From contig NZ_CACSJA010000041.1 of NCBI RefSeq assembly GCF_902706035.1, forward strand, positions 1-44,217: a stretch of 44,217 nt of DNA, written 5' to 3'. Of this stretch, positions 7,564-16,079 are shown piece by piece. The stretch comes from Pantoea sp. 18069 (lineage in GTDB: Bacteria; Pseudomonadota; Gammaproteobacteria; Burkholderiales; Burkholderiaceae_C). Every line of letters starts with the position of its first letter. Within the stretch, counting starts at the first letter, position 1. A program made the position numbers and the translations under genes. Under the pieces are notes generated by a model that saw only the letters and a program-made list of their open reading frames with translations, did no database searches and was not told the origin of the DNA.

Positions 7564-9009
7564 ATGCATTCTTTTCCCTCATCGCCCAGCCCGCGACTGC
7601 TGGCCTTGTGCGCTGCGCTCGTTCTCGCGGGCTGCGCCCTGCCCGGCCCGGGCCACGCGCCGCTGGCCCAGTTCACGCCCGCAGACACCGGCCTGACCGC
7701 GCAAGCGCCCACCCAGGGCCTGCCCACGCCGTCCTGGTGGAGCGCGCTCGGCGATCCGCGCCTGAACGCGCTCGTCGACCAGGCGCTGCAGGGCAGCCCC
7801 AGCCTCGCGGCCAGCCGCGCGCGTTTCGAGCGCGCGGCCGCGCTGGCCATGGCCAGCAGCACCGCCAGCCAGCCCCATGCCAGCCTGGGCCTGGACGCCA
7901 CGCGTCAGCACTACAGTGCCAATGGCCTGGTGCCCGCGCCAATTGCCGGCAACACCTACAACAGCGGCAACGCCCAGGTGGGCCTGAACTGGGCGCCCGA
8001 TTTCTTTGGCCGCCATGCGGCGGAACTCGAATCGGCGCTGGGCCAGGCACGTGCGGCACAGGCCGACAGCGCCGCCGCCGCCAACCAGCTCGCGGCCCAG
8101 GTCGCGCGCAGCTATGTGGCCCTGGCCCGCCTGCTCGCACAGCGCGATGTCGCGGCGCGCACGCTGGACCAGCGCCGGCAGTTGCTCGATCTGAGCCATC
8201 AGCGCACCCAGGCCGGTCTTGACAGCCAGGTCGAGCTGACGCAAGCCCAGGCCGGTTTGCCCGACGCGCACACGCAGATCGAAATGCTCGACGAGCAGAT
8301 CACGCTCGCGCGCCGCACGCTGGCCGTGCTTTGCGGCCAGGCCCCCGAAGCGCAACAGGCGCTCGCGCCGCAGCTCGCGCAACTGGCGCTGCAGGACGTG
8401 CCCCAGGCCCTGGGCATGGACCTGCTGGGCCGGCGCCCCGACATCGTCGCCGCGCGCTGGCGCGTCGAAGCCGCGGGCCAGGACACAGCGCGTGCGCGCG
8501 CCGACTTCTACCCCGACGTGAGCCTCAGCGCCTTTGTCGGCCTCAACGCCATCGGCCTCGATCAGCTGCTGCAAGGCAGTTCGCGCCAGATGGGCGTGAC
8601 GCCCGCGCTGCGCCTGCCGATCTTCGAAGGCACGCGCCTGCGCGCCCAGTTGCGCGGGCGCGAAGCCGAGCGCGACACGGCAATTGCCCAGTACAACGGC
8701 GCGGTGCTCGACGCCGTGAAGGAAGCCGGCGACGCGATCGCGTCCGTGCAGTCCCTGGGCCGCCAGCAGGCGCTGCAAAGCGAGTCCGCGGCCAAGGCCG
8801 AACAGGCCTATGACTTTGCGCTGCAGCGCTACCGCGCGGGCCTGAGCAACCAGATCACCATGCTCAACGCCGAAAACCAGGTCATCGCCCAGCGCCGCCT
8901 GGGTGTGGACCTGCAGGCGCGCCAGCTCGATACGCGCATCGCCCTGATGAAGGCCCTGGGCGGCGGCTGGAGCGACGACACCGCCAACCTGCAAGTCAGC
9001 CAGCGCTGA
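7564..9009 (+). CDS. NodT-family outer-membrane efflux lipoprotein
   Basis: The outer-membrane channel of a tripartite efflux pump, 481 residues. A lipoprotein signal peptide with lipobox LAGC (Cys 24) is followed by two OEP (TolC-like) repeats; typical segments are PSWWSALGDPRLNALVDQAL and LLGRRPDIVAARWRVEA, the latter conserved across NodT/OprM proteins. It lies between the MarR gene and the EmrA-like adaptor, so the operon encodes its own exit duct rather than relying on a general TolC. No strong Shine-Dalgarno precedes the ATG (CACCACC). Confidence 0.92.
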   Translation: MHSFPSSPSPRLLALCAALVLAGCALPGPGHAPLAQFTPADTGLTAQAPTQGLPTPSWWSALGDPRLNALVDQALQGSPSLAASRARFERAAALAMASSTASQPHASLGLDATRQHYSANGLVPAPIAGNTYNSGNAQVGLNWAPDFFGRHAAELESALGQARAAQADSAAAANQLAAQVARSYVALARLLAQRDVAARTLDQRRQLLDLSHQRTQAGLDSQVELTQAQAGLPDAHTQIEMLDEQITLARRTLAVLCGQAPEAQQALAPQLAQLALQDVPQALGMDLLGRRPDIVAARWRVEAAGQDTARARADFYPDVSLSAFVGLNAIGLDQLLQGSSRQMGVTPALRLPIFEGTRLRAQLRGREAERDTAIAQYNGAVLDAVKEAGDAIASVQSLGRQQALQSESAAKAEQAYDFALQRYRAGLSNQITMLNAENQVIAQRRLGVDLQARQLDTRIALMKALGGGWSDDTANLQVSQR

Positions 9010-9103
9010 ACGACGAAAGCCACTCTCTTCGCCCTTAAAAACCAGCGGGCAGCCAGCTGCCCCGGACGCAAAACCGCACCCGTATAACAAAGCGCCGACT
9101 CTC

Positions 9104-10378
9104 ATGACCGATCACAAACAACCCTCCGCACCGGCCAACGCAACGCCCGCCGGCAATCCCCCCGCGCGCCGCAAGGGCCTGACCGTGATTGCGGCCGCTG
9201 CCGCCATTGCCGCCATCGCCTGGGGCGGCTGGCACTGGGCCCATGGCCGCAACTTCCAGACCACCGACAACGCCTATGCCGCGGGCAACGTGGTGCAGAT
9301 CACGCCCCAGCTCGGCGGCACCGTGGTCAGCATAGGTGCGGACGACACCGACTTCGTGCGCCCCGGCCAGTTGCTGGTCCAGCTCGACGCGGCCGATGCG
9401 CTGGTCGCGCTGGCCCAGGCCGAGGCCCAGCTCGCGCAGACCGTGCGCGAAGTGCGCGCGCTCTACGCCAACAACGCGCCGCTGCAGGCCCAGGTCGCGC
9501 TGCGCGAAGCCGAGTTGCAGCGCCTCGAAGCCGACGCTGCGCGTGCCCAGCAGGACGTGGCTCGCCGCCGCCCTCTGCTCGAGACCGGCGCAGTGGGCAA
9601 GGAAGAGTTCGAGCACGCGCTGACCCAGTCCACCGCCAGCCGCAACGCCGTCAGCGCCGCCCAGGCCGCGGTGCGCGCGGCGCGCGCCCAGCTCACGGTC
9701 GCGCAGGCACAGACCGAAGGCAGCGCGCAACAAGACCATCCCAACGTGGTGCGCGCCGCGGCCAAGGTGCGCGAGGCGTATCTGGCACTGCAGCGCACGC
9801 GCCTGCTGTCGCCGGTCGAAGGCCATGTCGCCAAGCGCGGCGTGCAGCTGGGCCAGCGCGTCGCCGCGGGCGCGCCGGTCATGACCGTGGTCGGCCTGAA
9901 CGACCTCTGGGTCGACGCCAACTTCAAGGAAAGCCAGCTTGCCGAACTGCGCATAGGCCAGAGCGCCGAGCTCACGGCCGATGTCTATGGCAACAAGGTC
10001 ATCTACCACGGCAAGGTGCTGGGCCTGGGCGCGGGCACGGGCGCGGCGTTCGCGCTGCTGCCGGCGCAGAACGCCACGGGCAACTGGATCAAGGTGGTGC
10101 AGCGCGTGCCGGTGCGCATCGCGCTCGACCCCGCCGACCTTGCGAGCCACCCGCTGCGCATAGGCCTGTCGATGGAAGCCAAGGTCGACGTGAGCACCCA
10201 GGGCGGCGCACCCGGCGCCATGCTCTCGAGCGTGCCGCGCACCACGCCCGTGGCCTCGACCACGGTCTATGACACCCTCCTGGCCGATGCCGATGAGCGC
10301 ATCGCGCGCATCGTTGCCGGTGAAGTCCTGCCCGCGCTCAAGGCATTGCCCGCGGTCGCGCCGGCCGCCAGCCTCTAA
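9104..10378 (+). CDS. EmrA/HlyD-family membrane fusion protein
   Basis: Periplasmic adaptor of 424 residues anchored by one N-terminal membrane segment (about residues 26-43). It contains the biotinyl-lipoyl-like halves (TDNAYAAGNVVQITPQLGG near the N-terminus and LSPVEGHVAKRGVQLGQRVAAG after the hairpin) separated by a long alpha-helical coiled-coil hairpin, then the beta-barrel segment LWVDANFKESQLAELRIGQSAE typical of EmrA. It links the EmrB-like permease downstream (22-base gap) to the NodT-like channel upstream. Confidence 0.93.
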   Translation: MTDHKQPSAPANATPAGNPPARRKGLTVIAAAAAIAAIAWGGWHWAHGRNFQTTDNAYAAGNVVQITPQLGGTVVSIGADDTDFVRPGQLLVQLDAADALVALAQAEAQLAQTVREVRALYANNAPLQAQVALREAELQRLEADAARAQQDVARRRPLLETGAVGKEEFEHALTQSTASRNAVSAAQAAVRAARAQLTVAQAQTEGSAQQDHPNVVRAAAKVREAYLALQRTRLLSPVEGHVAKRGVQLGQRVAAGAPVMTVVGLNDLWVDANFKESQLAELRIGQSAELTADVYGNKVIYHGKVLGLGAGTGAAFALLPAQNATGNWIKVVQRVPVRIALDPADLASHPLRIGLSMEAKVDVSTQGGAPGAMLSSVPRTTPVASTTVYDTLLADADERIARIVAGEVLPALKALPAVAPAASL

Positions 10379-10399
10379 CCCCGCCAGAGAAGTATTCGC

Positions 10400-12016
10400 A
10401 TGAGTACCCCCTCCACCGCCGCCGCGGGGGCCGGCCCCGGCGCACCCCGCGCCCCTGGCGCACCTGTCCAGCCGCTGCGACTGTCACCCCTGCATGGCCC
10501 GGCCCTGCTGCTGGGCACGATGGCGCTGTCGCTGGCCACCTTCATGAACGTGCTCGACTCGTCGATCGCCAATGTGGCGATTCCGGCGATCTCGGGCGAC
10601 CTGGGCGTGAGCCCGACCCAGGGCACCTGGGTCATCACCAGCTTTGGCGTGGCCAACGCGATTTCCGTGCCGTTGACCGGCTGGCTCACACAGCGCTTTG
10701 GCGCCGTGCGGCTGTTTACCATCAGCGTGCTGCTGTTCGTGCTGACCTCGTGGCTGTGCGGCTTTGCGACTTCGCTTGAAATGCTGGTGTTCTTCCGCGT
10801 GCTCCAAGGGCTGGTGGCCGGGCCTATGATTCCGTTGTCGCAGACCCTGCTGCTGTCGAGCTACCCCACGGCCCTGGCGGGCACGGCGCTTGCACTGTGG
10901 GGGGTGACGACGCTGGTCGCGCCCGTTGTGGGGCCGCTGCTCGGGGGCTGGATCACCGACAACATCTCCTGGCCCTGGATCTTCTACATCAACGTGCCCG
11001 TGGGGCTGTTTGCCGCCGCGCTGACCTGGGGCATCTACCAGCAGCGCGAGACCCCGACGCGCAAGCTGCCGATCGACACCATAGGCCTGGCGCTGCTGGT
11101 GCTCTGGGTCGGTGCGCTGCAGCTGATGCTCGACAAGGGCAAGGAGCTCGACTGGTTCGCGTCGGGCGAAATCATCACCCTGGCCGTCGCGGCGGTCATT
11201 GGCCTGGCGGTATTCATCGTCTGGGAGCTGACCGACGCCCACCCGGTGGTCGACCTGCGGCTGTTCGCGCGGCGCAACTTCGCCGCGGGCTCGCTGGCGC
11301 TGTCGATCGCCTACGGCCTGTTCTTCGGCAACGTGGTGCTGCTGCCGCTGTGGCTGCAGCAATGGATGGGCTACACCGCCACTTCGGCGGGCATGGCGCT
11401 CGCGCCCGTGGGGATCTTCGCCATCCTGCTCACGCCGCTGGTGGGCAGGAAAGTCGGGCAATGGGACCCGCGCAAGATGGCCACGGGCGCGTTCATCGTG
11501 TTCGCACTGGTGCTGTGGATGCGCTCGCGCTTCACCACCGAGACGGATTTCGCGCACATCCTCATTCCCACGCTGCTGCAGGGCGGCGCGATGGCGTTCT
11601 TCTTCATTCCGCTGACCACGCTGACGCTCGCCGGCCTGCCGCCCGAGCGCATTCCGGCGGCCGCGGGCCTGAGCAACTTCGTGCGCATCACGGCAGGCGC
11701 CATGGGCACCTCGATCGCCACCACGCTCTGGGACAGCCGCGCGACCCTGCACCACGCCCACCTGAGCGAAGGGCTGGTCCAGGGCCAGGGGGTGTTCGCC
11801 ATCACCTTACAAAACCTGCAGGCCAGCGGGCTGAGCCAGGTGCAGGCGCTGGCCCAGATCAACCGCTTGATCGACCAGCAGGCCTATACGCGCGCCGCGG
11901 ACGACATCTTCCTGGGCTCATCGTTCCTGTTCCTGCTGCTGATCGGCATGATCTGGCTGACCCACCGGCCGGCACGCGGCGGGGCCGGGGCTGCTGATGC
12001 GGCGGGCGCGCATTGA
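10400..12016 (+). CDS. DHA2-family (EmrB/QacA) MFS drug transporter
   Basis: A 538-residue inner-membrane permease with about 14 hydrophobic segments. The DHA2 signature in TM1 (LATFMNVLDSSIANVAIP), the following SPTQGTWVITSFGVANAI segment and motif C-like WGVTTLVAPVVGPLLGGWI are visible. It should export hydrophobic toxic compounds, using the proton gradient, through the adaptor and channel encoded upstream. A reasonable AGAGAAG ribosome-binding site precedes the ATG. A strong intrinsic terminator follows 46 bases after the stop, closing the operon. Confidence 0.93.
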   Translation: MSTPSTAAAGAGPGAPRAPGAPVQPLRLSPLHGPALLLGTMALSLATFMNVLDSSIANVAIPAISGDLGVSPTQGTWVITSFGVANAISVPLTGWLTQRFGAVRLFTISVLLFVLTSWLCGFATSLEMLVFFRVLQGLVAGPMIPLSQTLLLSSYPTALAGTALALWGVTTLVAPVVGPLLGGWITDNISWPWIFYINVPVGLFAAALTWGIYQQRETPTRKLPIDTIGLALLVLWVGALQLMLDKGKELDWFASGEIITLAVAAVIGLAVFIVWELTDAHPVVDLRLFARRNFAAGSLALSIAYGLFFGNVVLLPLWLQQWMGYTATSAGMALAPVGIFAILLTPLVGRKVGQWDPRKMATGAFIVFALVLWMRSRFTTETDFAHILIPTLLQGGAMAFFFIPLTTLTLAGLPPERIPAAAGLSNFVRITAGAMGTSIATTLWDSRATLHHAHLSEGLVQGQGVFAITLQNLQASGLSQVQALAQINRLIDQQAYTRAADDIFLGSSFLFLLLIGMIWLTHRPARGGAGAADAAGAH

Positions 12017-12062
12017 TGGGTAAACAACGGACTTGAGCACGCTGCGGCGTTACACGAGATCC

Positions 12063-12102
12063 AAACAGCTTCTGGCGCCCCTCGGCGACAGAAGCTGTTT
12101 TT
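12063..12102 (+). terminator. Intrinsic terminator of the MarR/EmrAB-type operon
   Basis: A perfect 12-bp stem (AAACAGCTTCTG / CAGAAGCTGTTT) with a 14-base loop is followed by a run of T residues. This is the clearest rho-independent terminator in the window. Confidence 0.88.
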
Positions 12103-12326
12103 CCGCCAGCGTTCCCGGCGCAGGGCCAGCAGCATGTACTGCGCAGCTGACCCCACCCGATGCGAATAACCCCACGCCCTCATTAATAGCTTAAAACTAT
12201 TGATAATATAAATTGCTTAGTCAGATTAATTTCCAATTCTGGCAAACCGGATTCTTCGCCTTGCCGCAGCAAGCATCCGGGACCGTACGGTCGCCTTCGC
12301 AGTCACCAACGCCTCATTCAATCCGT
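12103..12326 (+). promoter_or_regulatory. AT-rich intergenic segment, probable promoter of the orphan gene
   Basis: Together with the terminator, this makes a gap of 310 bases without a gene. Bases 12180-12240 are strikingly AT-rich for this genome and hold an AATAG/CTATT inverted repeat (12185-12201) and TTGATA- and TATAAA-like hexamers. Further on are CTTGC/GCAAG (near 12257) and CCGTACGG. I could not assign a single convincing -35/-10 pair. No perfect plant-inducible-promoter box (TTCGB-N15-TTCGB) is present. Confidence 0.4.
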
Positions 12327-12938
12327 ATGCTCAAAGCTCCTTACACCTCTGCCAACAACGCCACCCAGCAGGCGGACAGCTCCGGCGCCCCTTTCCAGCA
12401 GTCCGCGGGAAACCACGCTGCAGGCCAAACCCACCCGGTCCATGGCGTCCTCTCCACGCCAACCCCTTTCGCAGGCGCTTCAGCAGACCATCTCAACGAC
12501 TGGAGCTGGAGCTACTCCAGCTTCGGCTCCAATGTCCCGCGGGCAGATATCCCTGTCGCCTCTTTCGATCGGCAAGAGAGCAACTCCAATGAAGACCCTG
12601 AGGAAGATGCCCCAGTGGACCTTCACAACACTTCGTTTTATGGCCTGGAGAACAGTGGTCTGGACGACAGCTTTTTTCAGCTGGAAGGGTCGCAGTTGCT
12701 GGAGAGCTTGTCGTTGGAGCATATGGTCTTGCATGTCCATTCCTCGCCAAACCGCCTGCTGCACGCGACTCGCGTGGATGTCGCCCCGCAAGACCTGTCT
12801 ACGCCTTACGAATACCCGATGTGTGCAGACAGTTTCTTCCACGAAGAGATGGCAGCGCTTGCCATTGAAGAAATTCCCGCTGCTGCCATCGTTGCGCATC
12901 TGACGGGTTGCGTGGAGCATGGCGGGGCAACGCAATAA
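12327..12938 (+). CDS. Orphan hypothetical protein of unusual composition
   Basis: I do not recognise this 203-residue protein. From the ATG at 12327 it has a Ser/Ala/Gln/Asn-rich, low-charge N-terminal third (MLKAPYTSANNATQQADSS and so on), no signal peptide or membrane segment, an acidic centre (NEDPEEDAPVD), then aromatic and acidic segments (FYGLENSGLDDSFFQLEG) and a helical C-terminus (FFHEEMAALAIEEIPAAAIVAHL). The DNA is visibly less GC-rich than the flanking genes and codon use is less biased. A longer reading from TTG 12213 would begin in the AT-rich promoter-like segment and is unlikely. It stands alone, between the efflux terminator and a convergent porin. A soft, polar N-terminus, low GC and isolated position are seen in horizontally acquired secreted effectors, but nothing here proves this. 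Confidence 0.55.
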   Translation: MLKAPYTSANNATQQADSSGAPFQQSAGNHAAGQTHPVHGVLSTPTPFAGASADHLNDWSWSYSSFGSNVPRADIPVASFDRQESNSNEDPEEDAPVDLHNTSFYGLENSGLDDSFFQLEGSQLLESLSLEHMVLHVHSSPNRLLHATRVDVAPQDLSTPYEYPMCADSFFHEEMAALAIEEIPAAAIVAHLTGCVEHGGATQ

Positions 12939-12985
12939 CCCCCCTGCGGGAGAACCGGGCCTGCGACATCCGCTCAGGGGGGGGG
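12939..12985. terminator. Hairpin between convergent orphan gene and porin, with a 9-G tract
   Basis: CCCCCCTG (12939-12946) begins right after the orphan stop and can pair with CAGGGGGG (12975-12982); the loop is 28 bases. A run of nine G ends the element three bases before the porin stop codon. CCGCTCAGGGGG (12970-12981) is identical to bases 29805-29816 in the RND operon spacer, so this may be a fragment of a dispersed repeat. Confidence 0.4.
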
Positions 12986-12988
12986 AAC

Positions 12989-13996
12989 TCAAAAGTCGTG
13001 CCGCAACCCCACGCCGAAGACACGCTTGTTCAGCTCGGGCTTACTGGAATCGACCTTGTCATGGTCGTAGAAAGCCTGGAACTCGGTGCGTTTGGACAGC
13101 GCGTAGGTATAGGCCAGTTGCTGGCGCGGGCGTTCGGCCGTGCGCGACGTCTGCACTTCGCGCTGCATGATGTTGAGCACCACGGCATGGGCCTGATGCG
13201 CGAACTTGACGCCCAGCAGCCAGTAGTCCGCGTTGCGCCGACTGGTGGCGGTGCTCGCATAGCTGTCCCGACCGATCAGCACATAGGGCGCGACCCAACC
13301 CACGTCATAGCGCAGGCCGGTCTGCCATTTGTTGGAAAACTCGTTGGGCAACAAGCCGCCCGGGCGGGAGTCCCGGCCATAGCTGATGCCGGTGCGCCAG
13401 GGGCCATTGGCGTAGGTCAGGCCCAGGTCCAGTGATTTGGCGCCGTTTTCTGCGCCCACATCGTTGGGCGGGCCGCGAAAGTAAAAACGCCCGCGCAGCA
13501 TGAAGCCCGCCATGTTCGGGCTGACGTAGCCTATGCCGTTGGACGTGCGGTTGCGCAGGTTCAGGTAGTTGGGGCCGATCTGCGTGGCGCCGGCGTCGTT
13601 GGGCGCGAGGTTGATGATGGCCAGGGCCTGCGAAAAAATGGGCGATCCCACCGGCGTGCCCGAGTCCAGCCGCCCCAGCGCAAGACTGCCCCAGTTGCCT
13701 TTGAGCCCGACATAGCTGTTGCGGTAAGGCGGCTGCGTGGTGACGCCCGACGAGGCGTCGAAACCCATCTCCAGGCCGAACTGGGCGGCCAGGCCGCCGC
13801 CCAGGTCCTCAATGCCGCGAAACCCGAGTTTCGAGCCGTTTTCTTGCAGCACGGTCTGGTGCACGTCACCGGTGCGTACCGTGTTCACGGACGTGTTCAC
13901 ACGGCCGTACACCTGCACGCTTTGCGCCTGGACGGGCGCCAAGCCCGCCGCCAATGAAAGGCTTGCGAGCGCGTTCAACAAAAAACGATGGTTCAC
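12989..13996 (-). CDS. General bacterial porin (Gram-negative porin family)
   Basis: Outer-membrane trimeric porin of the betaproteobacterial type, 335 residues. The GTG start at 13996 has AGGAGA eight bases upstream. A signal peptide (FLLNALASLSLAAGLAPVQA) is followed by the typical first strand SVQVYGRVNTSV and the family segments SKLGFRGIEDLGGGLAAQFGLEMGFD and GSLALGRLDSG. The protein ends with the C-terminal Phe (GLRHDF) needed for Omp85-mediated assembly. It provides passive uptake of small hydrophilic solutes; its position next to a catabolic operon on the opposite strand suggests, but does not prove, a role in substrate entry. Confidence 0.93.
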   Translation of the reverse strand: MNHRFLLNALASLSLAAGLAPVQAQSVQVYGRVNTSVNTVRTGDVHQTVLQENGSKLGFRGIEDLGGGLAAQFGLEMGFDASSGVTTQPPYRNSYVGLKGNWGSLALGRLDSGTPVGSPIFSQALAIINLAPNDAGATQIGPNYLNLRNRTSNGIGYVSPNMAGFMLRGRFYFRGPPNDVGAENGAKSLDLGLTYANGPWRTGISYGRDSRPGGLLPNEFSNKWQTGLRYDVGWVAPYVLIGRDSYASTATSRRNADYWLLGVKFAHQAHAVVLNIMQREVQTSRTAERPRQQLAYTYALSKRTEFQAFYDHDKVDSSKPELNKRVFGVGLRHDF

Positions 13997-14170
13997 TGGT
14001 TGGTCTCCTCATGTGGTGCTGGCGATCTTCCGACTCGCCCTGTCCCGGCACAACGAACGCCCAGCCGCCAAAGCAACAAACGCAACAATCGCCGCGTTTT
14101 ATGCCTGGCCTGGCGCGACAGTGCTGAAGACACTGGCATGGCATCCGACAAACCACCATGAAGGAACACT

Positions 14171-15034
14171 GTGAGCAACGCGAACTTCCACCTGGGCCGC
14201 TACCTCGTCAATGGCCAGACCGTGATCGGCCGCCGCGCCGGCGACAGCATCGACGTCGTCTGCGAAAACGACGATCTGCCGCTCGTACTGAGCAATCCCC
14301 CATCCGACTTCCCAGCCAAGCGGCGCCTTGCCGCCGCTGACGTGCAATTGCTGGCACCGCTTGATGCGCGCGCCCGCGTCTTTGCCATCGCCATCAACTA
14401 CCACGCCCATGGCGCCGAAGCCAAGGCCCAGCCACCCGAGCGGCCGCTGATGTTCTACAAGGCACCGTCGAACTTCGTCGGCCATGGCGGCACGCTCAAC
14501 CCGAACCGGCAACTCACCGCCAAATTCGACTACGAAGGCGAGATCGCCGTGGTCATCGGCCGCACCTGCAAGAACGCCACCATCGACAACGCCCTGGATT
14601 TCGTGGCCGGCGTTTGCGCCTTCGACGACGGCAGCGCGCGCGACATCAGCAAGGTCGCGCTGGGCCAGGCCGGCCCCACGGCCACCTACTGGCCGGACTG
14701 GACCGCCAACAAGGGGCTGGACGGCGGCTCGGCGCTGGGCCCGACCATCGCCTGCGGGCCGGACATCCTCGCCCAGCTACGTGCACGCAGCCTGCACATC
14801 ACCACGCGGCTCAACGGCGAGCAGGTGCAAAGTGAAAGCATGCGGGAAATGATCTTCTCCACCGAGCAAATCATCGCCACCCTGTCCTCCTACATGACCC
14901 TGCTGCCCGGCGATGTGATCGCCACCGGCACGCCGGCGGGCGTGGGCGTGGCGCGCAACCGCTTTCTGGCCACCGGCGACACGCTGGAAATCGAAGTCAG
15001 CGGCCTCGATACACTGCGCGTCACCGTGGGTTGA
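14171..15034 (+). CDS. Fumarylacetoacetate hydrolase (FAH)-family protein
   Basis: A 287-residue metal-dependent hydrolase/decarboxylase-fold enzyme. The GTG start is preceded by AAGGA with a six-base gap. The FAH metal ligands are visible: Glu 122 and Glu 124 in DYEGEIAVVIGR, and Asp 153 in FDDGSARD; the C-terminal LLPGDVIATGTPAGVG motif is also conserved. Family members hydrolyse or decarboxylate C-C bonds of beta-diketo or 2-hydroxy-diene acids late in aromatic degradation. It is the first gene of a co-directional set with a Bug receptor and a Rieske oxygenase, so a ring-cleavage-product substrate is a reasonable inference; the exact substrate is unknown. Confidence 0.9.
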   Translation: MSNANFHLGRYLVNGQTVIGRRAGDSIDVVCENDDLPLVLSNPPSDFPAKRRLAAADVQLLAPLDARARVFAIAINYHAHGAEAKAQPPERPLMFYKAPSNFVGHGGTLNPNRQLTAKFDYEGEIAVVIGRTCKNATIDNALDFVAGVCAFDDGSARDISKVALGQAGPTATYWPDWTANKGLDGGSALGPTIACGPDILAQLRARSLHITTRLNGEQVQSESMREMIFSTEQIIATLSSYMTLLPGDVIATGTPAGVGVARNRFLATGDTLEIEVSGLDTLRVTVG

Positions 15035-15044
15035 GGACCAAAAC

Positions 15045-16034
15045 ATGCTGAACAGACGAGTATTGATGAAAGCGGCGGGCAGCCTGCCGCTCGCGTGGTC
15101 CGCCGCGACGCCCTGGTCGGCGCTGGCCCAAGGCCCCGCCTACCCCAGCAAGCCGGTCACGCTGGTGGTGCCCTTCGGCCCCGGCAATGCCGCCGACACC
15201 ATCGGGCGCCTGATTGCCCTGCACCTGGGCAATGCCCTCAGCCAGCAGGTCATCGTCGAGAACCGTCCGGGCGCGGGCGGCGTGAGCGCCGTCAAGCAGG
15301 TGGCGGCCGCCAAACCGGACGGCCATACCCTGCTGTACATCGGCGCCGGCGTGGCGATCAGCCAGGGGCTGTTCAAGCCCCAGCCCTATGACATGCTTGC
15401 GAGCTTCGCGCCGATCTCCATCGCCAGCAGCAACGACGTTCTGCTGCTGGTGCGCAAGGACTCCCCGCTCACCCAGCTGGAAGACTTCATCCGCGCGGCC
15501 CAGGAGAAAAAAGACCGCTGCATGGTCGGCGTCAGCCTGCTGGGAACCACCCAGCACCTGAGTGCCGAGCTGTTCAAGCAGCGCGCCAAGGTCGACTTCA
15601 CCATCGTGCCCTTCAAGACGGCGGCCGCCGTCGCCACCGCCTTGAGCGCTGGCGACATCGACCTCGGCTTCGAGTTCGTGCCGCCCATGCTGTCCCTGGT
15701 CAAGAGCGGCCAACTGCGGGCCCTGGCCATTGCCAACGCCAAGCGCTCCGACGTGCTGCCCGATGTGCCGACCATCGCCGAACAAGGCCTGGCCGGCTTC
15801 AACGTGGCGTCCTGGGGAATGATCGTCGCGCCCAAGCACACGCCCGAGGCCGTGGTCCAGCGCCTGAACCAGGAAGTGCAGCGCGCCTTGCTGCACCCGG
15901 ACGTGGCCAGGCGCCTCGCCGACATCGGCGTGCGCGCGCCCGGCGGCACGACGGCCCAGGCCCAGGAACTGCTGTCGAGCGAAATCGTCCGCTGGCGCAA
16001 TGTCATCCACGCATCGAACATCTCCCTCCGATAA
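15045..16034 (+). CDS. Bug/TctC-family tripartite tricarboxylate transporter substrate-binding protein
   Basis: Secreted periplasmic receptor of 329 residues with an N-terminal export signal (ending near residue 29, ALAQ). Bug-fold markers are YPSKPVTLVVPFGPGNAADTIGR, VIVENRPGAGGVSAVKQVAAAKPDGHTLL and VPTIAEQGLAGFN. These proteins bind carboxylated ligands through their main chain and deliver them to TctA/TctB permeases, none of which is encoded in this window. It follows the FAH gene by 10 bases and precedes the Rieske oxygenase, so the ligand is probably the aromatic acid or a related substrate of this operon (inference). Confidence 0.93.
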   Translation: MLNRRVLMKAAGSLPLAWSAATPWSALAQGPAYPSKPVTLVVPFGPGNAADTIGRLIALHLGNALSQQVIVENRPGAGGVSAVKQVAAAKPDGHTLLYIGAGVAISQGLFKPQPYDMLASFAPISIASSNDVLLLVRKDSPLTQLEDFIRAAQEKKDRCMVGVSLLGTTQHLSAELFKQRAKVDFTIVPFKTAAAVATALSAGDIDLGFEFVPPMLSLVKSGQLRALAIANAKRSDVLPDVPTIAEQGLAGFNVASWGMIVAPKHTPEAVVQRLNQEVQRALLHPDVARRLADIGVRAPGGTTAQAQELLSSEIVRWRNVIHASNISLR

Positions 16035-16079
16035 GGCACAGGCCCTCGCCACGACAGCCCCACCCACACGAGTACCACC

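Noticed and set aside
12213..12326. TTG start giving 38 more residues to the orphan protein
   Set aside because: It lies inside the AT-rich promoter-like segment and lacks a ribosome-binding site.
12230..12330. Plant-inducible-promoter (TTCGB-N15-TTCGB) box before the orphan gene
   Set aside because: TTCG-type motifs occur at about 12254 and 12295, but no pair has the required spacing.
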